A stretch of 64,000 nucleotides of DNA. Origin: Rufibacter sediminis. Lineage in GTDB: Bacteria; Bacteroidota; Bacteroidia; Cytophagales; Hymenobacteraceae. The stretch lies in contig NZ_JACOAF010000017.1 of assembly GCF_014269285.1 (NCBI RefSeq), positions 44,907 through 108,906 of the forward strand, written 5' to 3'. Positions within the stretch are counted from its first letter, which is position 1. Each line of letters starts with the position of its first letter. Below, piece by piece: positions 41,575 through 51,191 of this stretch. The notes beneath the pieces were generated by a model. The model ran no database searches, was not told the DNA's origin, and saw nothing but the letters and a program-made list of their open reading frames with translations. Both the position numbers and the translations under genes were made by a program.

Positions 41575-42786
41575 TTACCTACCAGCTTCCAGCTCCTTTA
41601 ACTTCTTTCGGGTTTCTGCTACTTCTTCCAGAGACAAGGCTTTCCGGAACGCTTCCATGGCCTTTTTCTTATCTCCTATCTTTACATAGTAGTCGCCCAT
41701 GGAATCATGGAGGTTGCCAACGGTGGGGTAGTTTTCAAGGTTCATCTTAAAAAACTGGTAGGCCTTTGCATACTGCTTTTTGCCCAGGGAAATGTAGCCC
41801 AAGGAGTTCACCGTGCCCTGTGCCGGCAGCACCGGATACTGCAGCATGGCAGACACGGCGCGGTAGTGGTTTTTAATGTAGTCCACCGTGATAGTAGAGT
41901 CATTTAAGTCCTTGTCTAGTGCATACTTATTGAAGAAATACCGCAGGGCGTCATATTGTGCCGGAAATGGAACCGAGCCATGGTTGTCTTCCGGGTAAAA
42001 TTTCCAGGCCCAGGCCAGGTTCTTGCTTTTTCTAAGGGTCTCCCTGAATAGGAGACTATTCCGCACATTATGATTGCCTTGGGTATTGTCCTGCACCACC
42101 CGCACCGTATCCATTCCCTTGTTCATGGTGTTGGCCGTGGCAAAGAAAAGGCTTTTTCCGGCAGATCCTTTCTGGGGCAAGGCTTTCTGGGCCTGCTTCA
42201 GGATGAGTTGGTTGTCCCACCAAACACTAGGGTCAATGGCTACATACGAGGTAAACAGCGCGGGCTGGTTGACCAAGGCATGCAAGGCCGTTAAGCCTCC
42301 TAAGGAGTGCCCCACCAACATGCGGTACGTTTCTGTTTGGTAACGGGTCTCAATGTACGGCATCACTTCCTTTTCCAGAAATGCCATAAAATTGGGCCCT
42401 CCGCCGGAGGTCTTTAAATCGTTGGCCGGCTCACCACTGGCCCAGAAAGGAGAGTGCGTAGGTGTCAGGTCCCGTACCCGATCTGTGCTTTCAATGCCAA
42501 CAATAATCATCTCGGGCATCTTGCCTAAGGCGCTCAGATAGTCCACCGTTCCGACCATGGAGGTGAAAAACGCCTCGCCGTCTAACAGGTACATGACCGG
42601 GTAGCGCAGCTTGCTACCGGCAGTAAAGGATTTAGGCACATAGACCCACAGGGTTCGGTTTTCCTTTAGAATAGCCGAGTGAAAGGTCTGCTTGGTACCA
42701 ATGGTGATTGGGTTGTCTTTCTGCTTAGCAGCTTGCCCAAAGCAAAGCGCCGGGAGTAGTAATAGAACGAAGAGAATTGCTCTCAT
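41575..42786 (-). CDS. Exported alpha/beta-hydrolase (esterase D/IroE-like) with TPR tail
   Basis: About 403 residues from the ATG at 42786, where a signal peptide begins (MRAILFVLLLLPALCFGQ). The esterase fold is clear: RTLWVYVPKSFTAG, YPVMYLLDGEAFF, MIIVGIESTDRVRDLTPTHS, the nucleophile elbow MLVGHSLGGLTAL (GHSLG), the WWDNQ motif and EDNHGSVPF with the catalytic His. The last 100 residues are TPR-like (VNSLGYISLGKKQYAKAYQF, LHDSMGDYYVKIGDKKKAME). The family includes enterochelin esterases. The substrate is unknown. Confidence 0.88.
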   Translation of the reverse strand: MRAILFVLLLLPALCFGQAAKQKDNPITIGTKQTFHSAILKENRTLWVYVPKSFTAGSKLRYPVMYLLDGEAFFTSMVGTVDYLSALGKMPEMIIVGIESTDRVRDLTPTHSPFWASGEPANDLKTSGGGPNFMAFLEKEVMPYIETRYQTETYRMLVGHSLGGLTALHALVNQPALFTSYVAIDPSVWWDNQLILKQAQKALPQKGSAGKSLFFATANTMNKGMDTVRVVQDNTQGNHNVRNSLLFRETLRKSKNLAWAWKFYPEDNHGSVPFPAQYDALRYFFNKYALDKDLNDSTITVDYIKNHYRAVSAMLQYPVLPAQGTVNSLGYISLGKKQYAKAYQFFKMNLENYPTVGNLHDSMGDYYVKIGDKKKAMEAFRKALSLEEVAETRKKLKELEAGR

Positions 42787-43124
42787 ATGAGGTGAAGGGA
42801 AGAAAGGGAAGATTGATGAGATGTTTTTCAAATATTGATTCACTAAGGTAAACTGATTTCACCGATCACACCCAGGAAAATGCTATATATAACTAGCTGT
42901 ATGTTCTGCTGCTGATTTGCTTCAGGAAACAATGTTCTGTTTTCGGCCTATTTCGGTGAAAACAACCCAAAAGCAGCGTTCTCACGAGATGCGTACCTCG
43001 TTATATTGCAAAGACGTCATCCGGCAGGAGGAAAGGGCGCTACCTTCCCAACCAAAGAGCAGAATGCGAATGTAGTCCTTTCACGCTATAAGTTTCAGAA
43101 GCCCACATGCCCCTACGATTTCCT
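42787..43124. other. Gap between the two hydrolase genes
   Basis: No gene in about 340 bases. A P-family copy lies at 42937-42973 (CTGTTTTCGGCCTATTTCGG then TGAAAACAACCCAAAAGCAG). Confidence 0.5.
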
Positions 43125-44366
43125 TCATTTAGCATTTTTCAACTGGTTGATTCTCTCCAGGTTGTTCTTGCTGTTTCTCAGCGTGGAAGAGTCGTTGGTG
43201 GCGGTGGCAAGTGCCATGGCTTTATGGAACTGCTGTTCGGCTAGTTTAAGGTTTCCCTGCTTCAGCAAGGCTTCCCCGTAACTGTCAAACGCGTTAGCTG
43301 ATTGCGGATACTGGACCGTGTTGTATTTGAACGTGAGCAGGGCCAGGGCGATATGGTCTGGATGGTTGAGCTGCTGGTAGGCAATGGTGTTGATCATAGA
43401 CTCCTTGAAACCGGAGTTCCGCAGTGCCTCAAACGCCACCGCTTCGGCCTTCGGTTCTTTGCGTTGTTTCAGGTAAGCAGCCGCCTGTTTCATGCTCGTT
43501 TCCAGGGCCGCCATTTTCGCTTCGTGTTCCTGCCGCTGCTTTTCCTTGGCGGCGGCCTGTACCACCTGGTTGATGGCGTTCACCACCAGTTCCGGCTCCT
43601 CGCGGTGAATGTTGTGGCCACTTCTGGAGGTAATGACATGCGCGCCGCTGGTAAACTGACCGAAGAGCGCGCTGTGCAGATTCCGCCATACTTCTACGCC
43701 CTTCGGCTCGTGCAGGAACAACTCAGGGTTATCCCGTTTCTGAACCGAAGTCAGCACCACGGCCGGTACCTGGGGTAGCTTCCCAAAATCAGGCAGCTCA
43801 GCTTTCTCGAAGATCTGGTTGATGGCCTCGTTCTCCTGCTTGAACTTGGCGGGTACGAAGCTGTTCTGCAGTTCCATGTCTTTCATCGCTTTGGCATAAT
43901 CTGCCTTTTTCAGTTCCTGCATCATTTTCTCGTGCGCCGGGTCCACAAACACAAACCCTTTCACTTTGTCCGGGTGCTTTGCCGCGTAGGCGCGAATAAT
44001 AAAGGCTCCGTAGGAATGGCCCACCAGGATGAAGGGTGCTTTGAGGTTGGCCTTCTCCACGAGGATTTCCAAGTCCTGCACCGCCTGCTCTAGGGTATGC
44101 GGATTGGGATTGGGTTCCGAGTTTCCTGTTCCGGCCCTGGAGTACAGCAGCACCTGATTGGTTTGCATCACTTCAGCGGCCACGTTGCCCCATACTTTAT
44201 AAGCTGTCCCAAACCCCGATTCAAAGATGACGGTGTATTCTCCCGCGCCTGCCTGCACCATTTCTAGGGAGTGGTTCCCCACATTTACCATTTGGGTTTG
44301 TTGTGCTTGGGCCAGCGCCATATTCCCTAGGAAAAACAGCAGCAGCAAGGTTCTTTTAAGCATCAT
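43125..44366 (-). CDS. Exported alpha/beta-hydrolase with TPR tail
   Basis: 413 residues with a signal peptide (MMLKRTLLLLFFLGNMALAQ). The hydrolase core has ESGFGTAYKVWGNVAAEVMQ, the nucleophile elbow ILVGHSYGAFIIRAYAAKHP (GHSYG) and SRSGHNIHREEPELVVNAIN with the catalytic His. A charged helix (AAKEKQRQEHEAKMAALETS) then leads into TPR-like helices (NAFDSYGEALLKQGNLKLAE). It has the same domain order as the neighbour at 41575 but a different hydrolase subfamily, so it is not a recent duplicate. Confidence 0.87.
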   Translation of the reverse strand: MMLKRTLLLLFFLGNMALAQAQQTQMVNVGNHSLEMVQAGAGEYTVIFESGFGTAYKVWGNVAAEVMQTNQVLLYSRAGTGNSEPNPNPHTLEQAVQDLEILVEKANLKAPFILVGHSYGAFIIRAYAAKHPDKVKGFVFVDPAHEKMMQELKKADYAKAMKDMELQNSFVPAKFKQENEAINQIFEKAELPDFGKLPQVPAVVLTSVQKRDNPELFLHEPKGVEVWRNLHSALFGQFTSGAHVITSRSGHNIHREEPELVVNAINQVVQAAAKEKQRQEHEAKMAALETSMKQAAAYLKQRKEPKAEAVAFEALRNSGFKESMINTIAYQQLNHPDHIALALLTFKYNTVQYPQSANAFDSYGEALLKQGNLKLAEQQFHKAMALATATNDSSTLRNSKNNLERINQLKNAK

Positions 44367-44567
44367 AGAAGTAGTTGTTTAAACAAGATGTAGGTCAACC
44401 GCCTCCGAAATAAAGGCACGGCAGAAGGTTAATATCTTGTAGATGCTATATAAAAGGCGTCGGTTGCCTGAGAGGCGTTCTTTTTTCAGAACGATGCTGC
44501 TAAGAGAAGGAAAATGCAACAGGGTTTATAGGAGTAGCTTGTTGATCCTTCCGCTGAATAATAACTT

Positions 44568-44602
44568 GTTTTTGGGCTGTTTTGTGAAAACAGCCCAAAA
44601 AC
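44568..44602. repeat. P-family palindrome, perfect copy
   Basis: GTTTTTGGGCTGTTTT, three-base loop GTG, AAAACAGCCCAAAAAC: 16-base arms without a mismatch. The second C of the consensus GGCC has been lost together with its partner, so the pairing is kept. Confidence 0.9.
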
Positions 44603-44739
44603 AAAGAAGCGCTCCTTCTTGAGAATCTTCAATCGTGAAATTACTTCGGGAATTTGGCGCAGCTTCTATCCAATGAACAAAAGTCACCTTCGTTTTTTGC
44701 TGGTTGATGCGTCTGATATGAAACCACCCCAACAACTCA

Positions 44740-45333
44740 TCAACCATTGATATCAGTGAGTTGGTTTTCCATGTCATGCAACGTCTTGTTGTAGGACTTC
44801 AAGACCCAATAAGCGAACGCGGTCATTACCAGCCCGAAGAGCGGGAAAATAAGTATCCAGAAGTAAGGAACCTGGCTAAGGTCTTTCCCCTGAATGGCGG
44901 CCAGCACCGGCAGGGTAAGCAACATAAGCAACAGGCCCAAGCAAACATTAATCTTCTGCAGCTTCTGAAACCTGATCTTCTGCCGACCGAAGGTATGGAT
45001 GGTCTCTAAGTACGAGGCAGAGGAGATATTCACGCTTTTTAGAGCCCTCACCGAGGCAAGCGAAATAACCGGCAGCAACAAGAGCAACCCAATGGCCAGA
45101 GCCGCCAGCACCTGCGCAAAGACATCTTCTATCTGAGTGAGATGCACACTGAGGTAGGCCGCTCCTGCATAACAGACCATGGTGCCGGCAAACTCAGAAT
45201 ACCTTACTTTGTTGAACTTGGATTGGTAATTCTGCTGGGTCACGTTCGCCAGCAGTTTGTTTGAGAGGGCATCTTGTCTCTCGACCCGATGGCTTAAGCT
45301 GTTCCAGGCGTTTTGCATTTCTTCTAGTTCCAT
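44740..45333 (-). CDS. Membrane partner of ECF sigma factor (putative anti-sigma)
   Basis: 197 residues. The cytosolic N-terminus (MELEEMQNAWNSLSHRVERQ) resembles the short helical region of Bacteroidota anti-sigma partners. Four hydrophobic segments follow (GTMVCYAGAAYLSVHLTQIE, VLAALAIGLLLLLPVISLAS, KINVCLGLLLMLLTLPVLAA, YFWILIFPLFGLVMTAFAYW). It overlaps the sigma gene by ten bases, which implies coupled synthesis. No zinc-finger anti-sigma motif is seen, so the role is inferred from position. Confidence 0.75.
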   Translation of the reverse strand: MELEEMQNAWNSLSHRVERQDALSNKLLANVTQQNYQSKFNKVRYSEFAGTMVCYAGAAYLSVHLTQIEDVFAQVLAALAIGLLLLLPVISLASVRALKSVNISSASYLETIHTFGRQKIRFQKLQKINVCLGLLLMLLTLPVLAAIQGKDLSQVPYFWILIFPLFGLVMTAFAYWVLKSYNKTLHDMENQLTDING

Positions 45334-45827
45334 ATGGCTTGTTTTTTGGTAATTTGGGTTCTTAGTTTTTCTCTGATTCTTGAGATTCTGGTGCCAACGT
45401 TGCTGACGGTGATTCCTACAATGGCCGCTATTTCGTCATAACTCTTGCCTTCCAGATACAGGAGGATAATGCCTCTCTCCAGTAAGTTCAGCAACTGAAT
45501 GTGGGCATACAGCTGCTGGATTCGTTCTTCCTCCAGCCTGTCCATCTCGTCGGCAAACCTATCAGCCCCAACCTCCAGGGGAATGGTATCCACCCTTCTT
45601 TTGGTTTGCTTCAGGTGGTAAATGGCCGTGTTCAGGGCTACCCGGTACATCCAGGTACTCACCTTTGACTGCCCGTAAAAAGACCCGAAGGATTTCCACA
45701 GCTGATAGACAATTTCCTGGTAAAGGTCATTTCTGTCTTCCAGGTTATTGGTGTAAAGCGCAGCTACTTTAAAGATCAAGCCCTTGTGTTCTTTGATGAC
45801 GTGCGTAAACTGGTCTGCTATATCCAT
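45324..45827 (-). CDS. ECF-family RNA polymerase sigma factor
   Basis: 167 residues. Region 2 is DRNDLYQEIVYQLWKSFGSF and KVSTWMYRVALNTAIYHLKQ; region 4 is LLNLLERGIILLYLEGKSYD followed by EIAAIVGITVSNVGTRISRI. The downstream membrane protein, overlapping by ten bases, is the likely anti-sigma factor. Regulated genes cannot be deduced from the window. Confidence 0.93.
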   Translation of the reverse strand: MDIADQFTHVIKEHKGLIFKVAALYTNNLEDRNDLYQEIVYQLWKSFGSFYGQSKVSTWMYRVALNTAIYHLKQTKRRVDTIPLEVGADRFADEMDRLEEERIQQLYAHIQLLNLLERGIILLYLEGKSYDEIAAIVGITVSNVGTRISRIREKLRTQITKKQAIWN

Positions 45828-45916
45828 CTAATTTTGAACTACACCCCATTAGTGCAGGAAGTGTCTGGAAAATCACACCTGATAGGGAAATAATTTCTAC
45901 CGATTACCGGTAAGCT

Positions 45917-45952
45917 GTTTTAGACCAGTTCTCTCAGAAACAGGCATAAAAC
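45917..45952. repeat. P-family palindrome in the duplicated block
   Basis: CTGTTTTAGACCAGTTCTCT then CAGAAACAGGCATAAAAC. The equivalent copy beside the intact M16 gene is at 47657-47691; the two differ in the arms but share the AGAAGGAGCAACC-type sequence that follows. Confidence 0.6.
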
Positions 45953-46000
45953 AATGAAGGAGCAACCAACGGCTGCTCCTTCCAAAATCATTTGATTCAA

Positions 46001-46155
46001 AATAGCTCTTTCAAGATCATTAGCTAGTTCCTTGAAGTTGAGCCGGCTTTGGGAGCCGATCATCAGGATGCCCATCTTGGAAATGCACTCCGTGGTGATG
46101 CTGTTGCATACTAGGGCCTTGGAGTTGGGGAGTTAGCTTCGGCCACGGGCCATAA
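46001..46155 (-). pseudogene. Relic of a second M16 peptidase gene 3' end
   Basis: Plus-strand stretches AGTTCCTTGAAGTTGAGCC, GAGCCGATCATCAGGATG and CTCCGTGGTGATGCTGTTGC match the 3' end of the M16 gene, at about 47807-47851 and 48006-48036, with base changes. About 140 bases that separate them in the intact gene are missing, and a second short stretch near the stop is missing too. The flanking hairpin is also duplicated. It is therefore the decayed end of a former tandem M16 gene. Confidence 0.75.
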
Positions 46156-46515
46156 ATTTAAAATGTGAGAAGCCGGCGGGTTGAAGTGTCTTGACTGCGC
46201 TAATTAAAGGGACCAGAATGCTTATGCACAACCGCCAATAGGTGTTTACGCCCTGGCAAAGCATGCAGTACCTGCACGATATGCGCAGCCAGCAAGCGTA
46301 CTATCCCTAGACAATGACTGCTGCCCAGGAATTCGCTTGAACAGCATGCATAAACTGCTGGCTATTAACTTATAAAAGATTGAGCTAAAGCGTTAGGCAG
46401 TAGGTGATTAGGTCAGCTACTTCTATTCAAACCAACATGTCTTTACCATGGAAGTTAAGATGGAATTCAGCTTGCTTTTAAGTAGCTTTGCTGAATAATC
46501 TTTATTCTATTTAAA

Positions 46516-47091
46516 ATGCTTAGAAATCTTTTTACGCTTATTTTATCATTAATTGCCTTAAATACTTTTAGCCAGGGAAGAACAGAATGGAAAGAAAATT
46601 ATACCCTCACTTTAAACGATTTTCAAGCCCAGGCTCCTAAAAGCCAACAAAATGGATCAAATTCTTTCTCATTGGCGGCGAGCCTAGACTTTGGATATGC
46701 CATGAGCAACTATGAGTTCATGCTAACCAAGAACTTCAACAATCGGGTTACAGCGTACTTTGTTCCTGCCAGTTCCTGGCTGCAACAAGGGGAATCTAAT
46801 GAACGGCTTCTGCAATATGCCCAAATGCAATTCGACTTACTTGAGTTGCACGCACGTAAATACAGAAAGCGGTTATATGAATCCAAGAATGCGCTGTCAA
46901 ACTATGACTTCTACCAGAAAGCCAATGATGCGATCAGTACCGAGTATATGAACGCTGGAGTTGAAATGCAAGACGCAGTATTAGAATCTAACGCCAAGGC
47001 TTTGGAATATCACCAAAAGATCAAGAAAGAGATAGCTGAAATGGCAGAGTTTTGCAAAGAATGCAAACCCGTAAAAGCCAAAAAGAAGTAA
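46516..47091 (+). CDS. Hypothetical exported protein
   Basis: 191 residues with a signal peptide (MLRNLFTLILSLIALNTFSQ). The mature part has TEWKENYTLTLNDFQAQAPK, which resembles the start of DUF922-like secreted proteins, then a helical region (LQYAQMQFDLLELHARKYRK) and two cysteines near the end (FCKECKPVKAKKK). No function can be named. It is AT-rich and has a strong terminator. Confidence 0.7.
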   Translation: MLRNLFTLILSLIALNTFSQGRTEWKENYTLTLNDFQAQAPKSQQNGSNSFSLAASLDFGYAMSNYEFMLTKNFNNRVTAYFVPASSWLQQGESNERLLQYAQMQFDLLELHARKYRKRLYESKNALSNYDFYQKANDAISTEYMNAGVEMQDAVLESNAKALEYHQKIKKEIAEMAEFCKECKPVKAKKK

Positions 47092-47126
47092 TCTTTCTGA
47101 GCCAACAGAAGGTGGTTACTATTTGT

Positions 47127-47182
47127 ACGGCCTCCTTGTTCTTCGCCAGTATGGCTTTCAAGTACAAGGAGGCCGTTTTTTT
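47127..47182 (+). terminator. Terminator of the exported-protein gene
   Basis: ACGGCCTCCTTGT / ACAAGGAGGCCGT stem with a 24-base loop, followed by TTTTTT. Confidence 0.85.
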
Positions 47183-47755
47183 GGAATACCTATTTTGCCT
47201 TTCCTTAAAGGCCTTCAAGGAACAGGTATAACGACAAAAGAAGTTACGATGACAGGTTAGTTCGCTTAAACCATGCATGTATCTTACTTCTGCTTATCCT
47301 AAAAAGAAGTTGCCTTCCGGTTAAAGGCTGATGTGCCAGCAGGTCCTTCTTACATGATGTCTTGGAGTAACGCCTCTAATTTTTTCAAGATAGTACGTGC
47401 CTTTACTTGCATTATAGCATTAAAACTAATTTGAGGGAACCACTTCCTTTAGGGAAGGCCTAGCCGCTAAGAGCAATTGCTTTCAGTAAAAATCACCTGA
47501 CTTCTGCACTTTTTCCGGTAGCCCATAGATGTTGCCAAAGCTTTTTACTAGCATAAAGTCTTTGCTATCAATAAGCCAGGATTGAACAAAGCGTCTCATG
47601 GTAGTTGGCCTGTGGCCTGCTGTGGTGTAAGTGAAATTTGGTAAAAAGGTATACCGGTTTTGCGTCTGTTTTCAGAAAAAAGACGCAAAACACAGAAGGA
47701 GCAACCAACGGCTGCTCCTTCCAAATTCTGACAACTAACAACTATCAACTACACC
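47183..47755. other. Gap upstream of the M16 gene end
   Basis: No gene recognised in about 570 bases. A 38-residue minus-strand frame (about 47486-47600, MRRFVQSWLIDSKDFMLVKS) has no known relatives that I can name and may be a relic. A P-family copy and a GGAGCAACC hairpin precede the M16 stop. Confidence 0.45.
47657..47691. repeat. P-family palindrome beside M16 gene
   Basis: GTTTTGCGTCTGTTTTCAG then AAAAAAGACGCAAAAC. The outer GTTTTGCGTC / GACGCAAAAC arms pair perfectly although they differ from the consensus GGGCC at two positions, so compensating changes have occurred. Confidence 0.8.
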
Positions 47756-50719
47756 TTAATACCCGAACAGCTCCTTTAACGTCAACTGCTTCACGGTGCC
47801 ATATTTGGCCAGTTCCTTGAAGTTCAACCTGTCCTTAGAGCCGATGACCAGGATGGTTTGGTTCTGGCCTTTCACAAACTGCTGCTGGAACGCCTTGATC
47901 TGGTCCAGGGTTAGGGCATCCAGGCTCTCGTAGATATCGCGGCGGATGTCATGGTCCACGCCCAGTTTACGGGCCGCCTCATAGTTCATGAGAATGCCCA
48001 CTTTGTTGATGCGCTCCGTGGCGATGCTGTTGCGCACCGAGGCCTTAGCATTGGTGAAATTGGTCTCGGCCACCGGCAAATCGTTCAGGAGTTCCTGCAT
48101 GCCGGCCATCGCCTCAGGCAGTTTATCGCTCTGCGTGCCTATGTACGACATGATGTAGTTGGCGCGGTCTTTCCGGCTGGCGTTGGCGAAACGGGAACTG
48201 GCGGAGTAGGCCAATGCGCGGGACTCGCGCAGTTCCTGGAACACAATGGCCCCCATGCCGCCGTCAAAGTACTCGTTGTACAGCCTGATGGTGGGCACCA
48301 GTTTGGGGTCATAATTCAGAGACTTGGTCAAAAACAGCAGCTCGGCCTGCACCATGTCATAGTTCGTCCAGTACACGTTGCGGTTCTTGATGTCCAGCTC
48401 TTTGAAATCGTTTTCGGCGGGTACCGGCTTCAGGGCCGCCGGTACAATGTGGCCCGTGTTCAACGTAGCCGTAATGTTTTGCAACTCCCGGGGGCCGTAG
48501 TACAGCACGCGGTGTTGGTACGTAGGAATGCTCTTGATGCGCGAAATCAGCTCGGCGGGTTTTACTTTCTTCAGTTCCTGCTCACTCAGAATGTGCGTGA
48601 ACGGGTTCTTAGGACCGTACTTGGCGTAGTTCACCATGGCCACGCTGTGGATGGTGTTCTTGTCCAACTTGGCGTCTTTGCGGTCTTTCAGGATACCGGC
48701 CACCAGATCGTTTAAGGCTTGCTGGTCGGCTTTGGGGTTCTGCAGGAGGCTCTCAAACAGTTGCAGACCTTTCTCCAGATTGGTGTCCAGCCCGGTGAGG
48801 GAAACATACACTTGGTCCTGGCCCGAGGAAACCCCAAACGAGCAGCCGATCTTGAAGAACTCCTTCTGCAGTTCCTCGGCGGTGTATTTGTCAGTGCCCA
48901 GGTACTGCAGGTAATCCACGGCCAGGCCAAGTTTCAGGTCATTGTTGGTGCCCATGTCCAGGATGTAGTACAGGTTGAAAAGGCCATTCTCCTGGTTTTT
49001 GGTGTAGTACACCGGAATGTTGCCTTTCAGGCTGCCTTCCTGAATGTCTTTCTTGAAATCCACGAACTGCGGCTGCAGGTCAGACACGGTGCGGCTGGCC
49101 ACCTGCTTGTAGTAGTCAGACTGCGCCTCGCGGTTAGCCGGCACCGGCGTGATGGTGGGTTTCTCCACTTTCTGGGCGGTGGGGTCCTGGCCGGTGCGTT
49201 TGTAGATCACGGCGTAGTTGTTGCCGTAGTAGCGGTTAGCCACGTCCATGACGTCCTGCTTCGTGATCTGCTCAAACGCCTCTTCCTGCTTCAGGTAATC
49301 GGCCCAGTTCTGGCGGGCGATAAACGCATCCACGAAAGCCGTGGCCCGGGCGGCGTTGCTTTCGTAGGCTTTCATCTTGCTGATCTTGTTCTTGTTCACG
49401 ATGGCGGGAATCAGCCAGTCCTCAAACTGACCTTTCTTCACCAGTTCAATCTGCTGCACCAACAGGTTCTTGACCTGGTCCAGCGTCTGCCCCTGCCGCG
49501 GGTTCCCGGTCAGGAAGTGCGCCGAGTAATCATTGTAGATCTCGGCGAAAGAGGCAGCCCCCAGCGCGGCTTGCTTCTGGTTGATGTTCAGGTCAATCAG
49601 GCCGGCCTGGCCGTTGCTCAGAATCTGGTTGATCATGCGCAGCACCAACGCGTCTTTGGATTGAATGCCGGGGAAACGGTACGCCATCAGCACACTCTCA
49701 GCCTCCGGCCCCAGAATTTCCTTCACGATGGGCGCGATAATAGGCTTCTCCTGCGGCGGGGTGTACGCGGGAACGTCTTTCTTCTGCCACCGCCCGAAGT
49801 GCTCATTCAGGGTTTTGATAGTCTGCTCGAAGTCCAGGTCGCCGCTCATGGCAATGGCCATGTTGTTGGGGATGTAATATTTGTCAAAATACTTCTTGAT
49901 CTCGGTGATGGACGGGTTCTTCAGGTGCTCCACCGTCCCGATGGTGGTTTGAGCGCCGTACTGGTGCGTGGGGAACAAGGCCGCGAACGCCGCTTCAAAC
50001 GCTTTGTTTTGGTCTGAGTCCAAGGAGCGGTTTTTCTCTTCGTACACGGCCTCCAGCTCGGTGTGGAACAACCGGGGGATCATCACGCCCAACCGCTCCG
50101 ATTCCAGCATCGACCACTTGTCTAGTTGGTTGCTGGGGATGTCGCCGTAGTAAATGGTCTGCTCCACCCAGGTGCTGGCGTTGGAGTTCTTCATGCCCAT
50201 GGCGGCCACCAGCTTGTCGTACTCATTGGGTACCGCGTACTTGGCGGCCACGCCCGAGATGGAGTCTATCTGGTGGTACGTTTTCTTGCGCAAAGCCGGG
50301 TCTTTCTGGGTGCGGTAGAGTTCGTACAGCGCCTCAATCTTGGCCAACTCCTCTTTTTCTTTTTCCCAGTTGATGGTGCCCAGCTTGGTAGAACCCTTAA
50401 AGGCCATGTGCTCCAGGTAGTGCGCCAGACCAGTGGCATCGGCGGGGTCGTTCTTGCTGCCCGCGCGCACGGCAATATAGGTCTGGATGCGGGGTGCGTT
50501 GTCATATTTGGTCAGGTACACCGTCAGGCCATTGTCTAGGGTATAGATGCGCGCGTTCAGCGGATCATTGGGCACGGAGGTGTAGGTGAACTCTTTCTTG
50601 GCTGCCTCTGCCGCCGAAGTCTGAGTGGCGGAGGTAGCGGTTTGGGGTGCCGTACTGGTTTTGCACTGAACAAACAGCACGGCTCCCATCAGGGAAAAAG
50701 CAATAAATCTTTTTTTCAC
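47756..50719 (-). CDS. M16-family zinc metallopeptidase (pitrilysin-like), lipoprotein
   Basis: 987 residues with a lipobox (GAVLFVQC, Cys19). The inverted zinc motif HYLEH (100-104) in ATGLAHYLEHMAFKGSTKLG and the later Glu in ELEAVYEEKNRSLDSD define the active N-terminal half. The C-terminal half (from about residue 560, with SASSRFANASRKDRANYIMS) is the inactive second domain with the R/Y substrate pair region. Such large two-domain enzymes degrade peptides in the periplasm. A decayed second copy of the 3' end lies at 46001-46155. Confidence 0.94.
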   Translation of the reverse strand: MKKRFIAFSLMGAVLFVQCKTSTAPQTATSATQTSAAEAAKKEFTYTSVPNDPLNARIYTLDNGLTVYLTKYDNAPRIQTYIAVRAGSKNDPADATGLAHYLEHMAFKGSTKLGTINWEKEKEELAKIEALYELYRTQKDPALRKKTYHQIDSISGVAAKYAVPNEYDKLVAAMGMKNSNASTWVEQTIYYGDIPSNQLDKWSMLESERLGVMIPRLFHTELEAVYEEKNRSLDSDQNKAFEAAFAALFPTHQYGAQTTIGTVEHLKNPSITEIKKYFDKYYIPNNMAIAMSGDLDFEQTIKTLNEHFGRWQKKDVPAYTPPQEKPIIAPIVKEILGPEAESVLMAYRFPGIQSKDALVLRMINQILSNGQAGLIDLNINQKQAALGAASFAEIYNDYSAHFLTGNPRQGQTLDQVKNLLVQQIELVKKGQFEDWLIPAIVNKNKISKMKAYESNAARATAFVDAFIARQNWADYLKQEEAFEQITKQDVMDVANRYYGNNYAVIYKRTGQDPTAQKVEKPTITPVPANREAQSDYYKQVASRTVSDLQPQFVDFKKDIQEGSLKGNIPVYYTKNQENGLFNLYYILDMGTNNDLKLGLAVDYLQYLGTDKYTAEELQKEFFKIGCSFGVSSGQDQVYVSLTGLDTNLEKGLQLFESLLQNPKADQQALNDLVAGILKDRKDAKLDKNTIHSVAMVNYAKYGPKNPFTHILSEQELKKVKPAELISRIKSIPTYQHRVLYYGPRELQNITATLNTGHIVPAALKPVPAENDFKELDIKNRNVYWTNYDMVQAELLFLTKSLNYDPKLVPTIRLYNEYFDGGMGAIVFQELRESRALAYSASSRFANASRKDRANYIMSYIGTQSDKLPEAMAGMQELLNDLPVAETNFTNAKASVRNSIATERINKVGILMNYEAARKLGVDHDIRRDIYESLDALTLDQIKAFQQQFVKGQNQTILVIGSKDRLNFKELAKYGTVKQLTLKELFGY

Positions 50720-51153
50720 GTCAGGTGGATTTTATCTTCTAGCGGATAATCAAATATAAGAAAACCGGGGGATTTTATGATATTGATTCTAACGAGCTGA
50801 TTTTCAAGGATAGTGAAGGAGGATAAGGAGGGCTTTGGGGCTGATTTTGAGAAAACAGGTCTAAAGTAGCGTCTTGCTGATGAGGCGCCGGAAACGGTTT
50901 CATGGGGCGGAAATGCTTACGCTTGTGCATGCATCCCGTTTGTGCTGACGGAGGACCGCAGTTTTCGTAGGCGCATGAACTTGGCTGTTGCATAGCTGGG
51001 CTCCGTGCGCTCACGGCCGCGGGGCCCCGCCTTCCGGTCTCGCGCTGTTCCAGCTTCCTTTGCTCCCTGCGGTCGCAATGCCTGCGGCACCGGAACCTGC
51101 TAAGGCGCTCCACCGAAAGGCTGGAAAAGGCAATGCGTTGATGGAAATGCCTC

Positions 51154-51186
51154 AGACCTCACAGGTTTTGAAAACCTGTGAGGTCT
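51154..51186. repeat. GACCTCACAGG palindrome, second copy
   Basis: AGACCTCACAGGTTTT, one G, AAAACCTGTGAGGTCT. It differs from the copy inside the RAYT gene only in the middle base. Confidence 0.95.
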
Positions 51187-51191
51187 TCCCT

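Larger units (their letters stand above)
45828..46515. other. Gap with M16 relic and repeats
   Basis: About 690 bases. A P-family copy (45917-45952), a GGAGCAACCAACGGCTGCTCC hairpin region (45955-45985) and a decayed M16 gene end (46001-46155) form one block that resembles 47657-48080. From 46156 to 46515 nothing was recognised apart from the promoter region of the next plus-strand gene. Confidence 0.6.

Noticed and set aside
48719..50017. Plus-strand frame of 432 codons opposite the M16 gene
   Set aside because: Antisense of a strong gene; low-complexity Val/Leu/His composition, no motif.
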